Below are positions 18,316-28,477 of a stretch of 55,266 bases of DNA, piece after piece. Source of the DNA: Cyclobacteriaceae bacterium (GTDB taxonomy: Bacteria; Bacteroidota; Bacteroidia; Cytophagales; Cyclobacteriaceae); contig JAFIEW010000001.1 in NCBI GenBank assembly GCA_020832375.1, positions 1 through 55,266 of the forward strand. Reading direction: 5' to 3'. A program made the position numbers and the translations under genes. Under the pieces are notes generated by a model that saw nothing but the letters and a program-made list of their open reading frames with translations, searched no databases and was not told the origin of the DNA. How positions within the stretch are numbered: position 1 is the stretch's first letter; each line of letters opens with the position of its first letter.

Positions 18316-20727
18316 CTAGTTGGAATCCTTATTTTTCACATATTTATCAAGCCAAGTATCCATTTCCCAAAGCATATGTAATACTGACTCTCTTGCTCTA
18401 TATCCATGACTTTCTTCAGGTAAAAATACTAGCCTAGCAATTCCACCATGACCTTTTATGGCGTTGTAGTAGCGCTCACTTTGAATGGGGAATGTTCCTG
18501 AATTGTTATCGGCTTCGCCATGTATTAAAAGCATTGGAGTCTTCATCCTGTCGGCACTCATAAAAGGTGACATTGCATTGTATACTTCAGGTGCTTGCCA
18601 ATAGGTACGCTCCTCTCTTTGAAAGCCAAAAGGGGTGAGCGTCCGATTATAAGCTCCACTACGCGCTATACCTGCGGCAAAAAGATTGGAGTTGGTCAAT
18701 AAATTAGCTGTCATAAAAGCACCATATGAATGTCCGCCTATAGCAATTCTTTCTCTATCACCAATTCCCATTTCTACAATTTTATCAATGGCAGCTTCAG
18801 CATTAAGAATTAACTGATCAACATAAGTGTCATTTGGCTCTTTATCTCCCTCTCCCACAATTGGCATTTCGGTACGATCCATGACTGCATAACCTTGTAA
18901 CACCCAGAATATAGGACTAGCCCAAGAGACTCTAGTAAAATCGTTTTGACTACTACGTACTTGCCCAGCAGCTTGTGCTGATTTATACTCCCGAGGATAG
19001 GCCCACATTAAAACAGGTAATCGACCATCCTTTTCTGCATCATACCCCTCTGGTAGGTAAAGTGTAGCAGTAAGTGGAATACCGTCGGCACGCTCATACC
19101 GAATTTGTTCTTTAAAAATATTTTTTAGCTGTGGATAAGGGTGGTCAAAATTCGTTATAGCTATCACTTCATTAGTATCTAGCTTCCTAAAAAAGTAATT
19201 AGGTTGCTCGTCCTTGCTCTCCCTACGAGTAATAATCAAATCTTCAGATAAAACCTCAATAGGCAATTCATAGTAAGGGTTTTCACTTCTCCACAATATT
19301 TCATATTCTCCATCCTGTAGACTGAACTTACTTACGAAAGGTCTATTCCCTTGCTCTGATGCACCTGAAGAGCGCATGTAAACATATTCACCGCTTGCGT
19401 CCGTCTTAAGTACTGAGCTACCCATATCATTTTTTGTAGTGAAAGGACGACCAGGGTCATTGTATATATCTTCATAGCTACGATCTACAAGCAATCGTTC
19501 TTCACCTGAAGAAGTAAGTAATGTTCTTATTTCTCTTCTATCTTTCCACTGTCGCTCATAAACCAAAAACTCACCACTCTCCAAGAAGTCAACATTAGAA
19601 TACCTCAACTCAGTGTCGAATACTGCTAAAGCCTCCCCCTCAAAGGGCGATTCCCACTCCATGATGCGGTCTCTTTTTTCAACTTCGACTTTTGGGTTGC
19701 CTTCATCGAGTGCCTGTACCCAAAGTAAGCTAGCACCTTTCGCATTGTTCCACTGGTGAGACCTTGGTTCAGCAGAGGCAGCATCAAAGCTAATTGGAAT
19801 GTTTTCTTGAAGGCTTATATCAGCAATTACTTTTACCAAATCTCCACTCATATCATAAACCTCAACCACATAAGGAAAGCGATAGCCTGGTACCAAATAA
19901 GAGTAAGGCTTCTTCAAAGTCGACGTCATTACATACTTACCATTGGGTGACAGACTGAATGAACGTAAGGTTAAGTTAGATAATAATGGAGTACTTTTGC
20001 CCATTAAGTCCACTTTTTGCAGGTCTGCTGCCAAAAGAAAATCAAATAAATCCTCATCATATTTATTGGTAAGAAGATCTTGATAGGTTCTTGAAGGAGC
20101 GGCATCCCCAGTGGAGCTTTGAATAATCGGTGCACTAGGTACCCTAGGCTGTTTCGGCATCTCACCTCTATCTTTAGCTGTCCGCTTTACAAGAAGCTCA
20201 CTATCATTTACCCAAGAAAAGGCAGTACCATAATAAGCATCATTAATGCCGGAAATAAGCTTTTTAACCTTGGCACTTTCAATGTCGAGGTACCAAAGAC
20301 TAATATCATCTTCTGTGGTATTCAAAAAGGCGGCTTTAGATTCATCTGGTGACCAGCTAAATGAACTTAATTTAGCATTATCTGGAAGTCCAGATACGGC
20401 AACTTCTCGACCCTCTTGAATGTACAAGATGCTCACACCAGAACTGTAAGAACTTCTAGAAGGCCCATTGTTGACAGGATTGATTCTTACACCCGCTAAT
20501 CTAACTTCAGGTTGAGCCACTTCCATTAAGTCTGGATAGCCTGGGTTTTCTATCAAAAGAGCGATAGAGCCATTGGAGCTTATGCTCACTGATGGAGTAG
20601 AAGGGGCTTCAATAAGGTCGGCAATGGCTTGACCTGGCTTTTGATATCCCGCCTCCTGGGCTTTAAGGCTAAGCCCTAAAAATTGCAGGCATAACAAAAG
20701 AATGCCATATAATTTGATTTGTTTCAT
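18316..20727 (-). CDS. Secreted S9 family serine peptidase, prolyl oligopeptidase fold (803 aa)
   Basis: A secreted or periplasmic serine peptidase. The signal peptide (1-23) ends SLKAQ. The first two thirds is a beta-propeller (many WSPDESK-like blades), and the C-terminal alpha/beta-hydrolase has the catalytic triad Ser667 (GHSYGAF), Asp740 (GEADNNSG) and His774 (EESHGY). The combination and length fit the S9 branch that includes the plant glutamyl endopeptidase and related bacterial acylaminoacyl-type enzymes. Its gene sits alone between sucD and the atp operon. Substrate preference is inference only; family membership is firm. Confidence 0.93.
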   Translation of the reverse strand: MKQIKLYGILLLCLQFLGLSLKAQEAGYQKPGQAIADLIEAPSTPSVSISSNGSIALLIENPGYPDLMEVAQPEVRLAGVRINPVNNGPSRSSYSSGVSILYIQEGREVAVSGLPDNAKLSSFSWSPDESKAAFLNTTEDDISLWYLDIESAKVKKLISGINDAYYGTAFSWVNDSELLVKRTAKDRGEMPKQPRVPSAPIIQSSTGDAAPSRTYQDLLTNKYDEDLFDFLLAADLQKVDLMGKSTPLLSNLTLRSFSLSPNGKYVMTSTLKKPYSYLVPGYRFPYVVEVYDMSGDLVKVIADISLQENIPISFDAASAEPRSHQWNNAKGASLLWVQALDEGNPKVEVEKRDRIMEWESPFEGEALAVFDTELRYSNVDFLESGEFLVYERQWKDRREIRTLLTSSGEERLLVDRSYEDIYNDPGRPFTTKNDMGSSVLKTDASGEYVYMRSSGASEQGNRPFVSKFSLQDGEYEILWRSENPYYELPIEVLSEDLIITRRESKDEQPNYFFRKLDTNEVIAITNFDHPYPQLKNIFKEQIRYERADGIPLTATLYLPEGYDAEKDGRLPVLMWAYPREYKSAQAAGQVRSSQNDFTRVSWASPIFWVLQGYAVMDRTEMPIVGEGDKEPNDTYVDQLILNAEAAIDKIVEMGIGDRERIAIGGHSYGAFMTANLLTNSNLFAAGIARSGAYNRTLTPFGFQREERTYWQAPEVYNAMSPFMSADRMKTPMLLIHGEADNNSGTFPIQSERYYNAIKGHGGIARLVFLPEESHGYRARESVLHMLWEMDTWLDKYVKNKDSN

Positions 20728-20824
20728 AGCTTGAAAGAATTTAGTTTACTGAATTTATAAACGGAATATTCAACAATCAAGCTGAGTGTGGTAAAGGGAA
20801 AAATATATGGTTAAATGGAATAAA

Positions 20825-20847
20825 AAAAGCTCCAGATTGGAGCTTTT
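20825..20847 (-). terminator. Terminator of the atp operon
   Basis: The stem AAAAGCTCC / GGAGCTTTT with loop AGATT lies 28 bp after the atpG stop, with T-rich sequence following on the minus strand. Confidence 0.85.
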
Positions 20848-20874
20848 AAAATTTTTGATATCACACAAGACAAA

Positions 20875-21768
20875 CTATTTACCAAGAGCTTCAGCTCCAG
20901 CAACAATTTCTAAAATCTCTGTCGTAATTGCGGCCTGTCGAGAGCGGTTGTATTGTAGCTTGAGGTCTTTTAATAATTCACCTGCATTTTCTGTCGCTTT
21001 ATCCATGGAAGTCATCCTAGCCCCATGTTCGGAAGCATTAGATTCTAAAAGTGCTTTATAAAACTGTATTTTTAGAGTCGTAGGAATCAGGGTTCTAATG
21101 ATAGATTCCCTATCAGGCTCCATGATATAATCTTTTTTAACCTTTTTAGCCTCTACTTCCAACACCTCTTGAGGAGCTTCAGTAAGTGGTAAAAACTGCT
21201 GATTCTGTACTATTTGCACCGCTGCATTTTTGAACTCATTAAACACAATTTCTACTCTGTCGTATTTACCCGACACAAATTGATTCATAGCAAATTCAGC
21301 AACGGGCTTTACATTATCAAACTCAAGGTGATTGAAAATACCCACATGATCATTGATCATATTAAATTCCTTCTTTTTGAAAAACTCCATACCTTTTTTA
21401 CCAAGAGGCATGATCGTTATTCCTTTGGAGGCCTTCAAGTAAGCATATTTTTCTTCTATCAGACGAATACACGCCTTATTAATGTTGGCATTGAAAGCGC
21501 CACATAATCCTTTATCAGAAGTTACAGGGATAATTAGTACATTTCTTATGTCAGACTTTCTTGCATATGCATTTTCTACATCGTCTTCTAGTCCTGCAGA
21601 TACATTCTCCAATACTTGATTGAGCTTCTTCACATAAGGAGTCATTCGAGTAGCTTTATCCTGAGCACGCTTCAGCTTAGACGCCGCTACCATCTTCATG
21701 GCTTTGGTTATTTGCTGAGTACTCGTTACAGATTGTATCCTTCCTTTTACTTCCTTTAAATTTGCCAT
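20875..21768 (-). CDS. atpG: ATP synthase subunit gamma (297 aa)
   Basis: The rotating central stalk of F1. The N-terminal helix starts MANLKEVKGRIQSVTSTQQI, and the C-terminal helix (RQAAITTEILEIVAGAEAL) closes the stalk; both are characteristic. Last gene of the atp operon, 59 bp after atpA. The usual following genes atpD (beta) and atpC (epsilon) are missing; in Bacteroidota they often form a separate operon elsewhere. The terminator directly after the stop shows that the operon really ends here. Confidence 0.97.
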   Translation of the reverse strand: MANLKEVKGRIQSVTSTQQITKAMKMVAASKLKRAQDKATRMTPYVKKLNQVLENVSAGLEDDVENAYARKSDIRNVLIIPVTSDKGLCGAFNANINKACIRLIEEKYAYLKASKGITIMPLGKKGMEFFKKKEFNMINDHVGIFNHLEFDNVKPVAEFAMNQFVSGKYDRVEIVFNEFKNAAVQIVQNQQFLPLTEAPQEVLEVEAKKVKKDYIMEPDRESIIRTLIPTTLKIQFYKALLESNASEHGARMTSMDKATENAGELLKDLKLQYNRSRQAAITTEILEIVAGAEALGK

Positions 21769-21827
21769 TTATGAAAACTATTGAAATTATCGACCCGGTA
21801 AAAGGTCGATAATTATGAAAATGATTT

Positions 21828-23405
21828 TTAGCTAAATTTACCAGTCAATTCCTTTGCAGTATCGACTAACACTTGTTGGATCTCATCTGTCCACTTACCT
21901 GACCGTATTGCGCTCATAGTTTCCTCTTGCTGAGCTTTTAATAAACTTACAAATTCAGTTTCAAATTCTTTTACCTTAGACTCTTTAACATCATCAAGTA
22001 AACCTTTATTTGAAACAAAAATGATCGCTACTTGCTCTTCTACTGCCTGAGGAGAATATTGCTTTTGTTTTAATATCTCAAGATTCTTACGACCTCTATC
22101 AATTGTTCTTTTCGTAGCAGGATCAAGGTCAGAACCAAACTTAGAAAATGCCTCTAACTCACGGAATTGAGCTTGATCTAACTTCAAAGTACCTGATACC
22201 TTCTTCATCGGTTTAATTTGAGCAGATCCACCTACTCGAGATACCGAAATACCTACGTTAATAGCAGGACGGATACCACTGTTGAAGAGGTTAGTTTCTA
22301 GAAATATCTGACCATCGGTAATTGAAATTACATTGGTTGGAATATAGGCAGATACATCACCTGCTTGAGTCTCAATGATTGGTAATGCTGTCAAAGAACC
22401 ACCACCTTTTACTTTCCCTTTTAACGACTCTGGCAAATCATTCATATCTTGAGCAATAGCGTCTGAATCATTTAACTTCGCCGCTCTTTCTAATAATCTT
22501 GAGTGAAGGTAAAATACATCGCCTGGGTAAGCCTCACGACCTGGAGGACGTCTTAAAAGAAGAGAAACTTCTCTATAGGCTACAGCCTGCTTAGAAAGGT
22601 CGTCATAGATTACCAAAGCAGGTCGACCTGTGTCTCTAAAGTACTCACCAATTGCCGCACCTGTAAATGGAGCAAAAAATTGCATCGGTGCAGGATCAGA
22701 TGCGGAGGCAGAAACCACTGTAGTATATGACATAGCACCACCTTTTTCAAGAGCAGCAACTACGTTTGCTACCGTAGATGCCTTTTGACCTACAGCCACA
22801 TAAATACAATATACAGGCTCACCTTTTTCATAAAATTCTTTCTGGTTAAGAATAGTATCGATGGCAACAGCTGTTTTACCTGTTTGACGGTCACCAATAA
22901 TAAGCTCTCTTTGTCCTCTTCCGATTGGAATCATAGAGTCGATGGCTTTAATACCCGTCTGAAGCGGCTCATCTACTGGCTGACGATAAATTACTCCAGG
23001 AGCTTTTCTTTCTAATGGCATTTCAAAGGTTTCCCCTGAGATAGGACCTTTCCCATCGATTGGATTACCAAGGGTGTTCACCACACGACCTACAACTCCT
23101 TCTCCTGCTTGAATAGAAGCAATAGTACCTGTTCTTTTTACAGTATCACCCTCTTTAATATCCTGTGATTTACCTAAAATTACCGCACCTACATTGTCTT
23201 CCTCTAGGTTAAGTACAAGTGCACGCGTTCCGTTATCGAACTCTATGAGCTCACCTGACTGAGCATTTGAAAGCCCATATATCCGGGCTACACCATCACC
23301 AACGCTCAATACTGTGCCTACCTCTTCTAGATCTGCTGCAGTTTTGGCACCGGAAAGCTGCTCCTTAATGATTGCTGAAACCTCGTCGGGTCTTACTTCT
23401 GCCAT
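21828..23405 (-). CDS. atpA: ATP synthase subunit alpha (525 aa)
   Basis: The non-catalytic nucleotide-binding subunit of F1. The Walker A loop GDRQTGKT is at 171-178; [10 protein letters not shown] marks the Walker B region and SALPIIETQ-type C-terminal blocks ([19 protein letters not shown]) identify alpha. The N-terminal region contacts the delta subunit at the top of the stator. It is 46 bp downstream of atpH. Length normal. No irregularities seen. Confidence 0.98.
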   Translation of the reverse strand: MAEVRPDEVSAIIKEQLSGAKTAADLEEVGTVLSVGDGVARIYGLSNAQSGELIEFDNGTRALVLNLEEDNVGAVILGKSQDIKEGDTVKRTGTIASIQAGEGVVGRVVNTLGNPIDGKGPISGETFEMPLERKAPGVIYRQPVDEPLQTGIKAIDSMIPIGRGQRELIIGDRQTGKTAVAIDTILNQKEFYEKGEPVYCIYVAVGQKASTVANVVAALEKGGAMSYTTVVSASASDPAPMQFFAPFTGAAIGEYFRDTGRPALVIYDDLSKQAVAYREVSLLLRRPPGREAYPGDVFYLHSRLLERAAKLNDSDAIAQDMNDLPESLKGKVKGGGSLTALPIIETQAGDVSAYIPTNVISITDGQIFLETNLFNSGIRPAINVGISVSRVGGSAQIKPMKKVSGTLKLDQAQFRELEAFSKFGSDLDPATKRTIDRGRKNLEILKQKQYSPQAVEEQVAIIFVSNKGLLDDVKESKVKEFETEFVSLLKAQQEETMSAIRSGKWTDEIQQVLVDTAKELTGKFS

Positions 23406-23451
23406 TATTATATTCTATTTTATTACGTGTTGTTTTTCAAATTTTTAAGAC

Positions 23452-23991
23452 CTACGCTAATCGAGTGGCCTTGCGCATATTGTTGATTTTACCCTTGATG
23501 CTATCATCAATCTGACGATCACCAATTCGTAAAACATATCCACCAATCAATGATGAATCTACCTTTTGAGTAAGGTTGATTTTCTTACCTGATACCTCCT
23601 CTGCTTTTGTCTTAACGTCTTTTAACAAAGACTCTCCTAATGCAACAGCAGAAACAACTGTGGCGTCTTGAATTCCTTTAGATTCATTATAAGCAACGAT
23701 GAACCGAACTGCGATAGATTCAAGAAGATCTATTCTGTTTTTAAAGCAAAGTAGATTTAAAAAATCTATGGTTTCTTGAGAAACCTTACTTTTAAAGATT
23801 TGACCTAATACTTCCTGCTTCTTTCCAGATTTAATAATAGGACTTCTTAAAAGAAGCTTTAAATCTGATGAAGCCTCAATTGTATTTTTAATCAACTGTA
23901 CATCCTCATAAACCTTATCTAAGTTACTTTTAGATGTGGCAAAGTCGAACAATGATCGAACGTATCTGTCGGATACTCTTACTTCAGCCAT
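23452..23991 (-). CDS. atpH: ATP synthase subunit delta (179 aa)
   Basis: Links the peripheral stalk to the top of F1 alpha. The N-terminal helical bundle (RYVRSLFDFA, then LLLRSPIIKSGKK) and the C-terminal DSSLIGGYVLRIGD motif are standard delta-family signatures. It starts 1 bp after the atpF stop, so the two are translationally linked. Length is normal for the family. Confidence 0.95.
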   Translation of the reverse strand: MAEVRVSDRYVRSLFDFATSKSNLDKVYEDVQLIKNTIEASSDLKLLLRSPIIKSGKKQEVLGQIFKSKVSQETIDFLNLLCFKNRIDLLESIAVRFIVAYNESKGIQDATVVSAVALGESLLKDVKTKAEEVSGKKINLTQKVDSSLIGGYVLRIGDRQIDDSIKGKINNMRKATRLA

Positions 23992-23992
23992 A

Positions 23993-24508
23993 TTAGTTTA
24001 CGTTCAAATCTTTCAAATACTTTCCTACGAGTGCTTCTTGTGACTTATCGTCTGAAAGTTTTTCTCTTAATATTTTCTCTGATATATCAATAGATAATTC
24101 AGCAACAAGGTTTTTAACTTCGGTCAAAGCTGCTTTTTTCTCAGCCTCAATAGAGTTTTTAGCATCTTTAACAATCTTGTTGGCTTGTACTTTTGCCTCT
24201 TCTTGTGCTTTCTCAATTATCTGCTTTGAAGCTGTATTTGCATCAGAAATAATTTTATCTCTTTCCATGCGTGCCTCCTTAAGCAACTGCTCGTTTTGGC
24301 TCTTCAAGTTGGCAATTTCTTCTTTCGCCTTTTGAGCTTGGCTCAAAGCGCCTTCAATTGTTTCTTCTCTATCCTTAAGTGCTTGCATGATAGGAGTCCA
24401 AGCAAACTTCTTAAGCAAAAACAAGACAATTAAAAATGTAAGCGTCATCCAGAATATAAGTCCTATTTCTGGTGTTACTAGAGCGACATCTAATATTGTA
24501 AACTTCAT
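23993..24508 (-). CDS. atpF: ATP synthase subunit b (171 aa)
   Basis: The peripheral stalk of Fo: one N-terminal membrane helix (about residues 13-32) followed by a long charged helix with coiled-coil character (about 36-150, for example EEIANLKSQNEQLLKEARME), with a short C-terminal end that binds delta. A single b subunit gene, so the stalk should be a homodimer. It is 105 bp after atpE and directly before atpH. Confidence 0.95.
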   Translation of the reverse strand: MKFTILDVALVTPEIGLIFWMTLTFLIVLFLLKKFAWTPIMQALKDREETIEGALSQAQKAKEEIANLKSQNEQLLKEARMERDKIISDANTASKQIIEKAQEEAKVQANKIVKDAKNSIEAEKKAALTEVKNLVAELSIDISEKILREKLSDDKSQEALVGKYLKDLNVN

Positions 24509-24613
24509 TTATCTGATGATATAAATTAAATAAATTTGATTCCCTTAGGTGATAACAATTCAGTTAAGTAAGAAAGCAGGAGAATAAAATCCCCCCGCTT
24601 TAGCTTTTTGCAA

Positions 24614-24883
<270 letters not shown>

Positions 24884-24908
24884 TTATATAAAGGAAAAAC
24901 GTTAATTC

Positions 24909-25988
24909 TTATACATGTGCTTTCTTCACATCTGCATGCCCTTCCTCATGATGATGTCCTTCTTCCACAGCACCACCAATATACATAGCAGAAAGAAGCG
25001 TGAAAATAAAGGCTTGTAGCAAGGCTATTAATAGCTCCAACAAGTTCATAAATAAGGCGAAGCCTACGCTTAAAGGTCCTACTGCAAAACTCTCAAATAG
25101 GAAAATCAAACTAAATAAACTCAATATAATAATGTGGCCCGCAGTGATATTTGCGAAAAGACGTATCATTAATGAGAATGGCTTTGTGAAAATCCCAATA
25201 AATTCTACTATTGGAATAATTGGTAGCACAGTTTTCAACCACCATGGCACTCCAGGCATATTGAAGATGTGTTGCCAATAATGCTTATTTGCATTGAAAA
25301 GGATTATGATTAATATCATGGCAGATAAAGCTAAAGTAACAGATATATTACCTGTGACGTTAGCTGCACCCGGAAGTAATCCTAGTAGATTATTGATCCA
25401 AATGAAGAAAAACAAAGTCAACAAGAAAGGCATAAACTTCTTATACTTCTTCTCCCCAATGTTTGGAATAGCAATATCATCTCTAACAAATAATATAAAT
25501 GGCTCTAAAGCAGACTGTATACCTTTTGGTGCGGAGTTTGGATTTTTCTTATACTTATTTGCTATGCTGATAAATAAAATTAATAGAAGCGCAACACTGA
25601 TGAACATCGAAAACACATTTTTCGTAATAGAAAAATCATAAATATTTCTTTCTTCATCTAAAACCTTCAATTTACCATGATCGTAGAAGTATCCATTGTA
25701 TTCGACAGCTTTTCCTTCATCATTAAAGAATCTAGAGGAAGAGAATATTTCGAGACCTCTGTCAGCAGAGTAAAAAATAACAGGTAAATGTAATGTACCA
25801 TAAGGTCCATGCCAAAACTCCCATTCGTAGGAATCATTGATATGATGCATGATCATTTCACCTGGATCAAAGCCCTCTCCAGTGTCTGCAGCACTGGCAT
25901 TAGAAAATGCCCCAAAAAGACATACTAAAACGATTCCGTAGATCGTAATACCCTTGAAGATTTTATTGAATCTTTCGATTGCCATCAT
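24909..25988 (-). CDS. atpB: ATP synthase subunit a (359 aa)
   Basis: The Fo stator that forms the two ion half-channels. The essential arginine is Arg276 in SLMIRLFAN. The protein is longer than in E. coli: it has a cleavable-looking signal segment (1-33, ending ASA) and about 85 extra periplasmic residues before the first conserved helix, common in Bacteroidota. The C-terminus is His/Glu-rich (EEGHHHEEGH), possibly metal-binding by chance. It is the first long gene of the operon, 11 bp after the 130-residue membrane protein gene. Function firm. Confidence 0.95.
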   Translation of the reverse strand: MMAIERFNKIFKGITIYGIVLVCLFGAFSNASAADTGEGFDPGEMIMHHINDSYEWEFWHGPYGTLHLPVIFYSADRGLEIFSSSRFFNDEGKAVEYNGYFYDHGKLKVLDEERNIYDFSITKNVFSMFISVALLLILFISIANKYKKNPNSAPKGIQSALEPFILFVRDDIAIPNIGEKKYKKFMPFLLTLFFFIWINNLLGLLPGAANVTGNISVTLALSAMILIIILFNANKHYWQHIFNMPGVPWWLKTVLPIIPIVEFIGIFTKPFSLMIRLFANITAGHIIILSLFSLIFLFESFAVGPLSVGFALFMNLLELLIALLQAFIFTLLSAMYIGGAVEEGHHHEEGHADVKKAHV

Positions 25989-25999
25989 GATTTGTGGTT

Positions 26000-26392
26000 C
26001 TATTCAAAATTTGGGCGCAAGTTAGCTATTAAGTTGTAGATTTCAAATAATAAAAAAAGGAAATAGAGTGCAAAGAAATTGAACACAAACAAAAGAATAT
26101 TTGGATCGCCTATCCAAACTACTATAAAAACATAAATGAAGCAGATAAAAAATCGACTGACTACTGTAATTAAATAAAGAAGTCCGAAGTTTTTGCCGTT
26201 TTTGAGCCCAGACTCAGCTATTAATGCTGAAGCAATAAGCAAGACTGAAAACAAACCTATTAATATATAGGCCTGATCATGAACCCAATCTACTTTTAAC
26301 ACCCCCTCCAATACCAGAACTGATATTGTGAGTAAACTGATAAACAAAAAACTATACAACCAATGCAAACCTTCTTTTTTAACTAAACCCAT
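26000..26392 (-). CDS. Four-helix membrane protein at the head of the atp operon (130 aa)
   Basis: An unknown small membrane protein with about four predicted helices (roughly 12-32, 40-60, 70-92, 98-122) and short charged ends. It lies 11 bp upstream of atpB on the same strand, the position taken by atpI-like genes, which assist c-ring assembly in other bacteria. I see no clear AtpI/UncI motif, so the assignment rests on position and topology. It is the first gene of the operon; the 360-bp region upstream must contain the operon promoter. Confidence 0.7.
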   Translation of the reverse strand: MGLVKKEGLHWLYSFLFISLLTISVLVLEGVLKVDWVHDQAYILIGLFSVLLIASALIAESGLKNGKNFGLLYLITVVSRFFICFIYVFIVVWIGDPNILLFVFNFFALYFLFLLFEIYNLIANLRPNFE

Positions 26393-26752
26393 TTTAAGCC
26401 TAAATAAATGTTAAATACCTGATAAAAATCATCAATTTTAAAACCCTAGTCGGGACAATAATCATGCAAAGTAATGCCTAAATAGGTAACATATAAAAGG
26501 ATTTGAAGCAATTTCTCTTAAAATTTCCCTTCCAAGCGTTCAAGATGTATGATTCATTGACTTTACTCTCACCAACAATAAATATTTATCCTAACACAAT
26601 TTTTTTAATAAAACCTTGAGTGAATTCACGCTAACATTAATCGAATTTAAGCCTTCCGGTTTTCTTCTTTTTAGATTTAATGATGGATAACATTTATATT
26701 TGAAGTAGCACTCTTTATATTTGTACAGAAAGTACCTCATCAATCACACCAC
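26393..26752. other. Divergent promoter region of the atp operon and sensor gene
   Basis: No gene seen. Two TATATTTG boxes (26695-26702 and 26716-26723) lie before the plus-strand sensor gene and match TAnnTTTG; neither has a -33 TTTG at 19-20 bp. The atp promoter is not obvious by eye. Confidence 0.4.
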
Positions 26753-28477
26753 ATGAATAGATCTATATTCAGCGTACTTATTAATTTAGGAATCGAGGAC
26801 GATCAAGATTCCAACTTGCAGCTTAAATTGAAGCTTACAAATCTACTGGCTTTGACCATGATGCTCGTCCTAGGGTTTTACACCATTGTTTCGGCCTTTT
26901 TAATCCCACACCTTATTACTGCCACTATTTTTGGCGCTCTAGCATACAGCATTATCTTGATTTTTAATTATATCGGCGCTACCAATACAAGCCGTATAAT
27001 AATAAGTATACTGCCTTCTGTCGTGACTGCCCTACTACATGCTCTGATGACGGATAAGGATGAATATTTGCTCAGTGTGATGGCATTTCAGATAGTCACT
27101 ATTTTCCTGCCATTATTAGCTCTCCGACCCGCTGAGAGGTTTTCATTGGTCTCAGCTATATTGTTAAATATTATCATCTACTTCAACTATCAAAGTATTA
27201 ACAACATCTTCCCTATTGACAATCCAATTCAAGAAACAGCTTTGGGGTTAATTCATGTCTTGGTATCTCTCGGTTCATTTGCCTTTTTGGGGCTATCGAT
27301 CTATTATGAACAAAACTTCTTTGCCTCAGAAAGCTTAAAGACTAAAGCTTTATTAGCGGATTTAGAAGAGGAAAATAAACGCTCTCAAGAAAGAGAAGAT
27401 GCTCTCAATCGCTCTATGGCCGAGTTAGAGGATAGTAGGAAGATTGAAAAACAAAACAACTGGATCACAGAAGGAATTGCAAAGGTGACTGAATTGCTTC
27501 GTCAAAGTGATGATACCGAGACTCTATCGAAGGAAATATCAAAATTTACAGCGGATTACTTAGATGTCAATCAGGTAGGCATATATCTAGTGGAAATTGA
27601 AGATGATGAGCCTGTAAAAAAAGCAAAAATCAACTTGGCCGGAAGTTATGCTTATAGCAAAGAAAAAAGACTCAAAAAAGAGTTAATGGCTGGAGAAGGT
27701 ATAGTTGGTCAAGTGTATTTGGAGAAAAAGTATGTCTACCTTGATGAAATTCCTCACAATTATTGGTCTATCACCTCTGGCATGGGTAGTGCACAGCCAA
27801 AGTATCTTTTAGTAGTCCCTATGATTTTAGACCAGAAAGTAGAAGGAATTTATGAGATAGCCTCATTTCACCCAATAGAGGATTATAAAATTAGATTTCT
27901 TCAGCGTCTGGGTGAATCACTAGGTGCGTCGTATAAAACTATAAGAATTAACGCTACCACCAAAGAACTTCTAGCGGCATCACAAGAGCAAGCAGAGGAA
28001 ATGCGTGCCCAAGAAGAAGAGATGCGTCAAAACTATGAAGAGCTAGAAGCTACTCAAGAGCAAATGAATCGATTAAAAAATGATACAGACGCGCTATTCT
28101 TAAACATACCTGGAGTTTTGTATAAATGCAAAAACGATGAGAATTTCACCATGGAATTCATCAGTCCTGGTATTTTTGAGCTCACAGGCTATCGTGCAGA
28201 GGAGTTTATGGCAGGAGAGGTTCATCTTACAGATGTATTCTCTGAAGACACCAAAAAATATCTGATCAAAGAAATTGATGAAAAAGTAGCCTGGGCACTA
28301 GAAAATAATGCTTATATCAGCTTCAAATATAGTTTACAACATAAAAATGGTAAAATTACCCCTGTCATAGAAAAAGGGAAGCCTATTTACAATCAACAAG
28401 GTGAGGCCACGCACTTCGAGGGAATATTTGTGAGGGATGACGACGCAATAGAATCTGAGCAAAATAATGGAAAATAA
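26753..28477 (+). CDS. Membrane GAF and PAS sensor without an output domain (574 aa)
   Basis: A probable signalling protein. Order: about six membrane helices (30-205); a coiled-coil (about 195-245); a GAF domain (about 250-400, with GEGIVGQVYLEKKYVYLDEIP); a second coiled-coil rich in Glu/Gln/Met (about 405-450, EEMRAQEEEMRQNYEELEA); and a PAS domain (about 452-565, beginning FLNIPGVLYKC). The protein ends there: no kinase, GGDEF, phosphatase or methyl-accepting region follows. Its stop overlaps the next gene by 11 nt, so it may work with the HAD phosphatase or simply be truncated by design. Similar GAF/PAS proteins occur in Cytophagales. Ligand unknown. Confidence 0.85.
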   Translation: MNRSIFSVLINLGIEDDQDSNLQLKLKLTNLLALTMMLVLGFYTIVSAFLIPHLITATIFGALAYSIILIFNYIGATNTSRIIISILPSVVTALLHALMTDKDEYLLSVMAFQIVTIFLPLLALRPAERFSLVSAILLNIIIYFNYQSINNIFPIDNPIQETALGLIHVLVSLGSFAFLGLSIYYEQNFFASESLKTKALLADLEEENKRSQEREDALNRSMAELEDSRKIEKQNNWITEGIAKVTELLRQSDDTETLSKEISKFTADYLDVNQVGIYLVEIEDDEPVKKAKINLAGSYAYSKEKRLKKELMAGEGIVGQVYLEKKYVYLDEIPHNYWSITSGMGSAQPKYLLVVPMILDQKVEGIYEIASFHPIEDYKIRFLQRLGESLGASYKTIRINATTKELLAASQEQAEEMRAQEEEMRQNYEELEATQEQMNRLKNDTDALFLNIPGVLYKCKNDENFTMEFISPGIFELTGYRAEEFMAGEVHLTDVFSEDTKKYLIKEIDEKVAWALENNAYISFKYSLQHKNGKITPVIEKGKPIYNQQGEATHFEGIFVRDDDAIESEQNNGK